This document shows positions 56,361 to 64,000 of a stretch of 64,000 nt of DNA, piece after piece. Position 1 is the first letter of the stretch, and every line of letters begins with the position of its first letter. The notes beneath the pieces were generated by a model that searched no databases, had not been told where the DNA came from, and saw nothing but the letters and a program-made list of their open reading frames with translations. This DNA comes from Mycobacterium spongiae (GTDB taxonomy: Bacteria > Actinomycetota > Actinomycetes > Mycobacteriales > Mycobacteriaceae): contig NZ_CP046600.1 of the NCBI RefSeq assembly GCF_018278905.1, positions 1,302,001 to 1,366,000 on the forward strand. Reading direction: 5' to 3'. The position numbers and the translations under genes were made by a program.

Positions 56361-56410
56361 TCCGCCAAGCCGTGCGACCGGGTGTCACCGCCGGGCGGCA
56401 CACTGTCGCT

Positions 56411-57055
56411 GTGTTCGACGTCATCCTGCCGTTGGAGTGCGGCGGCTGCGGGGCGTCATCCACGCGCTGGTGTTCCGTGTGCGCGAGCGCGCTTGTGGTG
56501 GCTGAGGGTGAACCGCACGTGGTGAGTCCCCGCATTGACCCCGGGGTTCCGGTATTCGCCCTGGGCCGGTACGCCGGTGCCCGCCGCCGGGCGATACTCG
56601 CGGTCAAAGAGCAGGGCCGCCGCGACATGGTCAACCCGCTGGCGCGCGCACTGGCCGTCGGTATCCGCCGGTTGTTGGCCTGGGGCATGCTCGAGACTCC
56701 GTTGACGATCGTGCCTGCGCCAACGCGGGCATGGGCGGCCCGGGGTCGCGGTGGTGACCCTGTTACCCGGATTACGAAGACTGCGGTTGCCGCTCACCCG
56801 GACATCGCTGTGGTTCCAGCTTTGCGAATGCGTGCGTTGGTTCGCGACTCGGTGGGCCTTGGCTCGTCGGCACGCGAGCGTAACATCGCGGGTGGAGTAG
56901 TGCTGCGGGGTCAGCGGTTTGCCGCCGAAGTTCGCACTGAGGTACTGGTCGTTGATGACATCGTCACCACCGGGGCGACGGCCCGCGAGTCAGTTCGGAC
57001 GCTGCATGCCGCCGGAATCGGGGTAGCTGGGGTGTTGGCGCTCGCGGCTGTCTGA
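56411..57055 (+). CDS. ComF/GntX-like phosphoribosyltransferase (Rv3242c-like)
   Basis: 214-aa protein. The N-terminal zinc-finger-like VILPLECGGCGASSTRWCSV has the CxxC...C spacing, and VLVVDDIVTTGATARESV near the C-terminus is the PRPP-binding loop of type I phosphoribosyltransferases. FALGRYAGARRRAILAVKEQ and PAPTRAWAARGRGGDP are ComF landmarks. The reaction is not known for this family, which is associated with DNA uptake in other bacteria. GTG at 56411 was picked because it starts the conserved domain. The tandem repeat begins right after the stop codon. Confidence 0.82.
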   Translation: MFDVILPLECGGCGASSTRWCSVCASALVVAEGEPHVVSPRIDPGVPVFALGRYAGARRRAILAVKEQGRRDMVNPLARALAVGIRRLLAWGMLETPLTIVPAPTRAWAARGRGGDPVTRITKTAVAAHPDIAVVPALRMRALVRDSVGLGSSARERNIAGGVVLRGQRFAAEVRTEVLVVDDIVTTGATARESVRTLHAAGIGVAGVLALAAV

Positions 57056-57057
57056 CG

Positions 57058-57171
57058 GAACCCCGTAGTTCCATTCGAACCCCGTAGTTCCATTCGAACC
57101 CCGTAGTTCCATTCGAACCCCGTAGTTCCATTCGAACCCCGTAGTTCCATTCGAACCCCGTAGTTCCATTT
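57058..57171. repeat. Tandem repeat, 19-bp unit, 6 copies
   Basis: GAACCCCGTAGTTCCATTC repeats at 57058, 57077, 57096, 57115, 57134 and 57153; only the last base of the sixth copy differs (T). Each unit contains the inverted repeat GAAC...GTTC (in the first, GGAAC...GTTCC), so every copy can fold into a small hairpin. It starts 3 bp after the stop of the ComF-like gene and ends 278 bp before the hibernation factor gene. On the minus strand all three frames stay open through it (NGTTGFEWNYGVRMELRGS, period 19 aa). Confidence 0.96.
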
Positions 57172-57449
57172 GAAGTTGCCAAGAGAAGGCTGTGACACGC
57201 AAGAGGTCTGCGAAATTGGTGGCACTGTGGGACGAACACCGGCTAACGTCGATGCCAACATCTAGCGACTCACGGTCGCGATTCGCCAGGTTGACTAGTC
57301 CGCGGTGGGAGGTGAGTACTCGACATCTTGCTCCGGCGGGCAGCCTGCAGCGGTGAGGTTGCTAGCACCGCTCCCACCCCGTCGGCGCGTAACTGAAAGC
57401 CGGGCACGCAGGGCGCGTGTGACGTGGAAAGAGAAACGAGTTGTCACGT
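57172..57449 (+). promoter_or_regulatory. Intergenic region before the hibernation factor gene
   Basis: 278 bp without a supported gene, following the 19-bp repeats. I see a GGGAGGTGAGTA patch near 57305 and a purine-rich GGAAAGAGAAACGAG site just before the start codon, but no convincing inverted repeat or RNA. Confidence 0.3.
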
Positions 57450-58145
57450 ATGTCAAGGCAAGCCGTGGATTCCGGTGAGATTCTGGACCGATCGTTGGGC
57501 ACAAAGGAGCAGGTCGAAGCCGCGCCAGGCGCCGAGATCGTGTTCAAGGGCCGCAACGTCGAGATCCCTGACCACTTCCGCACCTATGTGTCGCAGAAAC
57601 TCGCTCGGTTGGAGCGTTTCGACCGAACCATCTACCTGTTCGACGTCGAACTCGACCATGAACGTAACCGTCGCCAGCGCAAGGCATGTCAACGCGTCGA
57701 GATTACCGCCCGCGGTCGGGGGCCAGTGGTCCGCGGTGAGGCCTGTGCCGATAGCTTCTATGCCGCCCTCGAGTCGGCGGTCGTCAAGTTGGAGAGCCGG
57801 TTGCGTCGCGGCAAGGATCGCCGCAAGGTGCACTATGGCGACAAGACTCCCGTTTCGTTGGCCAAGGCCACGGCGTTGGTGTCGCCGCCGGAAAAGGCTT
57901 TCGACGATGAACCCGCGCAGCCACACCAGCACGATGGCGCGCTCCCGGACAAGCAACCACGCCAGCCGGGGCGGATCGTCCGCACCAAAGAACACCCGGC
58001 AAAGCCGATGTCCGTCGATGACGCCCTCTACGAGATGGAGCTCGTCGGACACGACTTCTTTTTGTTCTTCGACGAACAGACCGAACGCCCGTCCGTGGTC
58101 TACCGTCGGCACGGCTACGACTATGGCTTGATTCGGCTGGCTTGA
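57450..58145 (+). CDS. hpf: Long-form ribosome hibernation promoting factor
   Basis: 231-aa long HPF/MPY (Rv3241c orthologue), which binds the 30S decoding region and can dimerise ribosomes through its C-terminal domain in stationary phase or zinc starvation. N-terminal S30AE domain: EIVFKGRNVEIPDHFRTYVS, TIYLFDVELDHERNRRQRKA, YAALESAVVKLESRLRRGKD. A variable linker (PEKAFDDEPAQPHQHDGALP) leads to the C-terminal dimerisation domain, with MSVDDALYEMELVGHDFFLF and RPSVVYRRHGYDYGLIRLA. The start may be ATG 57450 or TTG 57441. The stop lies inside a 14-bp repeat block. Confidence 0.93.
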   Translation: MSRQAVDSGEILDRSLGTKEQVEAAPGAEIVFKGRNVEIPDHFRTYVSQKLARLERFDRTIYLFDVELDHERNRRQRKACQRVEITARGRGPVVRGEACADSFYAALESAVVKLESRLRRGKDRRKVHYGDKTPVSLAKATALVSPPEKAFDDEPAQPHQHDGALPDKQPRQPGRIVRTKEHPAKPMSVDDALYEMELVGHDFFLFFDEQTERPSVVYRRHGYDYGLIRLA

Positions 58146-58182
58146 TTCGGCTTGCCTGATCCGGCTGGCTTGATCCGGCCGG
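58127..58182. repeat. Four tandem 14-bp units at the end of the hpf gene
   Basis: CTTGATTCGGCTGG, CTTGATTCGGCTTG, CCTGATCCGGCTGG and CTTGATCCGGCCGG follow one another without gaps, starting at 58127. The last residues of the gene product (GLIRLA) and its stop are written by the first units, so copy-number change could alter only the tail. The units are too diverged for a young VNTR. Confidence 0.85.
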
Positions 58183-58282
58183 GTCGATTCGTCGCTTCGG
58201 CGATCGGCGGTCTTTGCTTGGTCGTCACCTACCATGGGAGTCGCTTTACCGAATAAGACTCCTACCCATAGGGGACATTGCC

Positions 58283-61123
<2,841 letters not shown>

Positions 61124-61186
61124 CCTGCCAGGCTGTCGGGGGCGGCCGGCTTCTCTATCGGCGGCATTTCGTCAAGGATTGGCGGT

Positions 61187-61669
61187 ATGGACGTCAACGA
61201 GGTGCTACTGCCCGGGGTCGGTTTGCGGTACGAATTCACCAGTCACAGGGGTCAGCGGATCGGCATTATTGCGCATCGCGGCGGTGATTTCGAGGTTTGC
61301 TTGTATGCCCGCGACGATCCGGACATGGCCCGGCCGATCTTTCATCTCGCCGGTGACGAAGCTGAGACGGTGGCCCAGATTCTTGGTGCGCCAAGGATCG
61401 CTGAGCGGTTCACCGAACTGACTCGTGAAGTGCCTGGGCTCGAAGCCGGTCAAATCCGGATTCGGCCGGGCAGCCCGTTTGTGGACCGACCGCTGGGTGA
61501 TACCCGCGCCCGTACCCGCACCGGCTCCTCGATCGTCGCCATTGTGCGCAACGAGGATGTGCTCGCCTCACCGAGCCCGGATGAAACCCTGCGGGCGCAC
61601 GATGTCCTGATCGTCATCGGTACCGAGGAAGGCAACGCCGGAGTCCAACAGATCGTCGACAAAGGCTGA
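61187..61669 (+). CDS. RCK-C (TrkA-C) regulatory subunit of a K+/H+ antiporter (Rv3237c-like)
   Basis: 160-aa KhtT-like protein. The N-terminal half (LPGVGLRYEFTSHRGQRIGI, IAHRGGDFEVCLYARDDPDM) is the KhtT N-domain and the C-terminal RCK_C reads DTRARTRTGSSIVAIVRNED to SPDETLRAHDVLIVIGTEEG, a ligand-binding beta-alpha fold. It lies 4 bp before the antiporter gene and should gate it, by analogy with KhtTU of Bacillus. Confidence 0.85.
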   Translation: MDVNEVLLPGVGLRYEFTSHRGQRIGIIAHRGGDFEVCLYARDDPDMARPIFHLAGDEAETVAQILGAPRIAERFTELTREVPGLEAGQIRIRPGSPFVDRPLGDTRARTRTGSSIVAIVRNEDVLASPSPDETLRAHDVLIVIGTEEGNAGVQQIVDKG

Positions 61670-61673
61670 TCCG

Positions 61674-62828
61674 GTGCAAGTTTCAGAGGCGCTGCTATTC
61701 CAACTTGGCGCTCTCTTGGTCACGCTCGCTGTTCTGGGCGCGATCGCCCGCCGTTTCGCGTTGTCCCCCATACCCGTGTACCTGATGGTGGGTCTTGCGC
61801 TCGGCAACGGTGGCATCTTGCCGGTAGCCGCTGCCGATGGCTTCATCATTACGGGCGCGCCCATCGGTGTCGTCTTGCTGCTTCTGATCTTGGGTCTGGA
61901 ATTCTCCGTGACCGAGTTCGCCACCAGCATGCGGCACCACCTGCCTTCCGCCGGTGCCGACATCATCCTCAATGCCACGCCCGGCGCAGCGGTCGGCTTG
62001 CTGTTGGGATTAGACGGCGTCGCCATACTGGGCCTCGCCGGCGTCACCTACATCTCGTCGTCGGGGGTCATCGCGCGTCTGCTGGAGGACTTGGGCCGGC
62101 TCGGCAACCGGGAAACGCCGGCTGTGCTGTCGGTCCTGGTGCTGGAAGACTTCGCGATGGCCGCCTACCTGCCGCTGTTTTCGGTGCTGGCATCGGGCGG
62201 CACCTGGATAGATGCCGTCGCGGGCACGGTGGCCGCTGTGGGGGCACTCGTCGCGGCGTTTGCCGCGTCGTACTACTGGGGTCACCATGTCGGCCGACTG
62301 GTGTGGCACCCAGATTCCGAGCAACTGCTGCTGAGGGTCCTGGGGGGAACCTTGATTGTGGCCGCGATGGCCGAATTACTGCATGCCTCGGCTGCGGTCG
62401 GCGCGTTTCTGGTCGGGCTCACCTTGACCGGGGAGACGGCGAACCGTGCGCGCAAGGTGCTTAGCCCGCTGCGCGACCTTTTCGCCGCAATCTTCTTTCT
62501 GGCAATCGGATTGTCCGTTGCGCCCAAAGAGCTGCTGTCGGCCTTTCCGATCGCCCTGGCGTTGGCGGTTGTCACCGCCGCGACAAAGGTGGCTACCGGG
62601 ATGTACGCCGCGCGGCGCGATGGGGTCGCCCGGCGGGGCCAATTGCGTGCCGGCACCGCGCTCATCGCCCGCGGGGAGTTCTCCCTCATCATCGTTGGCT
62701 TGATTGGCACGTCGATCCCAGAGGTGGCAGCGCTGGGTACGTCGTACATCTTCATTGTGGCCATCGCGGGTCCGGTCTTGGCCCGCTACGTCGGCGAGCC
62801 GCTGGCCAGCGCAACATCGCCTGGTTAG
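61674..62828 (+). CDS. CPA2-family Na+/K+:H+ antiporter (Rv3236c-like)
   Basis: 384-aa membrane protein with about 12 helices (ALLFQLGALLVTLAVLGAIA, PIGVVLLLLILGLEFSVTEF, LLRVLGGTLIVAAMAELLHA, DLFAAIFFLAIGLSVAPKEL and others). The antiporter core motifs EFSVTEF, GVTYISSSGVIARLLEDLGR and EDFAMAAYLPLF match the KefB/KhtU group. GTG at 61674. No Rossmann domain is fused; the separate upstream RCK_C protein takes that role. It follows secA1 and the regulatory subunit in the same direction. Confidence 0.9.
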   Translation: MQVSEALLFQLGALLVTLAVLGAIARRFALSPIPVYLMVGLALGNGGILPVAAADGFIITGAPIGVVLLLLILGLEFSVTEFATSMRHHLPSAGADIILNATPGAAVGLLLGLDGVAILGLAGVTYISSSGVIARLLEDLGRLGNRETPAVLSVLVLEDFAMAAYLPLFSVLASGGTWIDAVAGTVAAVGALVAAFAASYYWGHHVGRLVWHPDSEQLLLRVLGGTLIVAAMAELLHASAAVGAFLVGLTLTGETANRARKVLSPLRDLFAAIFFLAIGLSVAPKELLSAFPIALALAVVTAATKVATGMYAARRDGVARRGQLRAGTALIARGEFSLIIVGLIGTSIPEVAALGTSYIFIVAIAGPVLARYVGEPLASATSPG

Positions 62829-62860
62829 CCCGCGCCCGTCGGCCGCGGTGAACCCGATCA

Positions 62861-63466
62861 TCACCCTATGTGCAGGGCGACCACTTGCCATCGGGTTTCG
62901 TTCTGGCTGGACTGCCGTTCGACACGACAGGCGATGGCGTGGACCCGGTCTCCCCGGCCGTAGGTTCCGAAAACCTCGGCGGCGCTGTCCGGCGCACCGG
63001 CTGGCTGAAGCCGCGTACGGCGCAGCACGGCAGCGCCCCGGCAGCCGGACGGGTGTGCGCCCACCGCTCGGCTGATCGAGACCACCGAGTCGACGAGGCT
63101 GGGCGCCAGCAGGGAGCTTAGCTGGGCGGCCGGACGGCGGCGGTCGATGACTTCTAGCACCCGACGCAAGGTGGCATCGGCGAACATGGCCGCCTGCCGC
63201 ATGGGCGCCGATACGACCTCGATGGCGTTGGTGGCCAGCTGACTGCTGCTTGGCGCGCTGCCGCGCGGCCGTCGGGTACGCGAGGTGCCGGGCGGCAGCG
63301 GGGCCTGCGGCGGTGACTGGCGCCGGGCAACACTGCGCAACGGGGGCTCGTAGTCGACCAGCGGCACGACGGCCGCGGCGCCACGGTCGGGTGGGCTGAC
63401 AAGGGGACTGACGGTCAAACGGGCACTCTCCAACTCAACGATGGGAACCAACACAGCGATTGGCAC
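62861..63466 (-). CDS. Rv3235-like protein of the DUF6459 family
   Basis: 201-aa protein with a Pro/Arg/Ser-rich N-terminal half (RRQSPPQAPLPPGTSRTRRP) and a conserved C-terminal domain that reads MRQAAMFADATLRRVLEVID and TYGRGDRVHAIACRVERQSS, ending near NETRWQVVALHIG. Actinobacterial members are commonly encoded next to secA and lack an assigned role. The start is uncertain: GTG at 63466 is used, but the frame remains open to a TTG at 63544. It is divergent from the wax ester synthase gene. Confidence 0.75.
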   Translation of the reverse strand: MPIAVLVPIVELESARLTVSPLVSPPDRGAAAVVPLVDYEPPLRSVARRQSPPQAPLPPGTSRTRRPRGSAPSSSQLATNAIEVVSAPMRQAAMFADATLRRVLEVIDRRRPAAQLSSLLAPSLVDSVVSISRAVGAHPSGCRGAAVLRRTRLQPAGAPDSAAEVFGTYGRGDRVHAIACRVERQSSQNETRWQVVALHIG

Positions 63467-63648
63467 CAAACTCAGTGATTCGAACGATGAGCCTGCTGGA
63501 GAGTGGCAGACCGTGGTTTTCTGTTGCCGGTCATCATTGCACAACCAGGGCTGGCGTGTACCCGCGCCGAAATCTGCGTCGGGGGAGCGGCTAGCGTTGG
63601 CGACAACCTCGGCCGACGTGGCCGATTGACAAGGAGGACAGGGCCATA

Positions 63649-64000
63649 ATGGTGACCCGGTTGTCCACAGCAGATGCGTCTTTCTATCGGTTGGAGAATA
63701 CGGCCACCCCGATGTACGTCGGGTCGTTGTCGATTCTGCGCAACCCGCGCGCCGGCCTGAGCTATGAAACCCTGTTGGCCACCGTGGAGCAGCGGTTGCC
63801 GCAGATACCGCGCTACCGGCAGAAGGTCCGTGAAGTGAAGTTGGGCCTGGCCAGGCCAGTGTGGATCGACGATCGCGACTTCGACATCACCTACCACGTC
63901 CGGCGGTCGGCGCTGCCCTCGCCGGGAAGTGACGAGCAGTTGCACGAGCTGATCGCGCGGCTGGCCGCTCGACCGTTGGACAAGTCGCGGCCCTTGTGGG
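63649..64000 (+). CDS. tgs3: Wax ester synthase/diacylglycerol acyltransferase, N-terminal part (cut by window edge)
   Basis: The first 117 residues of a WS/DGAT protein (Rv3234c-like), which makes triacylglycerol or wax esters from acyl-CoA. MVTRLSTADASFYRLENTAT, MYVGSLSILRNPRAGLSYE, VWIDDRDFDITYHVRRSALP and LIARLAARPLDKSRPLW are typical; the catalytic HHxxxDG lies beyond the edge and cannot be checked. AAGGAGGA at 63630-63637 precedes the ATG. Confidence 0.88.
   Translation, partial: MVTRLSTADASFYRLENTATPMYVGSLSILRNPRAGLSYETLLATVEQRLPQIPRYRQKVREVKLGLARPVWIDDRDFDITYHVRRSALPSPGSDEQLHELIARLAARPLDKSRPLW

Noticed and set aside
57058..57171. Protein-coding repeat on the minus strand (NGTTGFEWNYGVRMELRGS)
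   Set aside because: All three frames are open because the 19-bp unit has no stop; there is no start with a ribosome-binding site and no conserved flanking sequence.
58214..58282. Longer SecA1 start at 58214
   Set aside because: The 23 added residues have no counterpart; the homologous N-terminus [11 protein letters not shown] starts at the GTG at 58283.

Overview
This window is chromosomal DNA of a slow-growing Mycobacterium that is not a member of the M. tuberculosis complex. Nearly every protein is recognisably the orthologue of an H37Rv protein of the Rv3234c-Rv3296 block (run here in reverse orientation), often at very high identity (MtrA, SecA1, CtpC, WbbL, FadE25). Individual residues differ throughout, and several genes are added or missing relative to the tuberculosis arrangement as I remember it. 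GC is high, ATG/GTG starts are mixed, genes often overlap by 4 nt (ATGA or GTGA), and no gene decay is visible, so it is not a leprae-type reduced genome.

Layout. 0-8.3 kb: 5' end of the helicase gene lhr, a Tat-exported phospholipase C gene, a TetR regulator, then a lysine-degradation block (piperideine-6-carboxylate dehydrogenase, a DUF1338/2-oxoadipate dioxygenase-like protein, LrpA, lysine 6-aminotransferase), then a small membrane protein and the anti-sigma factor RsbW. 8.3-15.1 kb: acyl-CoA carboxylase genes accA3, accE5 and accD5 plus birA (biotinylation), with sufE, sseA and maf. 15.1-19.4 kb: PH-domain and GtrA membrane proteins, purK-purE, fadE25. 19.4-27.3 kb: SulP/carbonic anhydrase fusion, CoA-transferase, an extra SAM-methyltransferase, and the ctpC-pacL1 metal-efflux pair. 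27.3-43.4 kb: cell-wall and mannose genes (lcp1, rmlD, wbbL, manB, pmmA, manA), with the DNA methylase mamA, a Nudix gene, the F420 genes fbiA-fbiB and whiB2. 43.4-50.4 kb: a flavoprotein, an amino-acid permease, the alkane hydroxylase operon alkB-rubA-rubB-alkX, and sahH. 50.4-58.1 kb: tmk and the mtrA-mtrB-lpqB envelope operon, a ComF-like protein, and a long hibernation factor. 58.3-64 kb: secA1, a K+/H+ antiporter pair, a Rv3235-like protein and the start of a wax ester synthase/DGAT gene.

The most notable observation is an absence. rsbW is intact but is followed within 28 nt by the convergent stop codon of accA3. The stress sigma factor gene sigF, which lies there in other mycobacteria, is gone, and so is usfY on the other side of rsbW. 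A GTG overlapping the rsbW stop remains in the position expected for the sigF start and opens only a 12-codon frame.

Four tandem-repeat loci sit in or beside intergenic gaps: 57 bp x5 (fbiA-whiB2), 53 bp x2 of MIRU type (mtrA-mtrB), 19 bp x6 (after the comF-like gene) and 14 bp x4 (end of the hibernation factor gene). Inverted repeats that could be operators lie upstream of lat, pacL1-ctpC, whiB2 and alkB. No tRNA, rRNA, CRISPR array, insertion sequence or prophage was seen.
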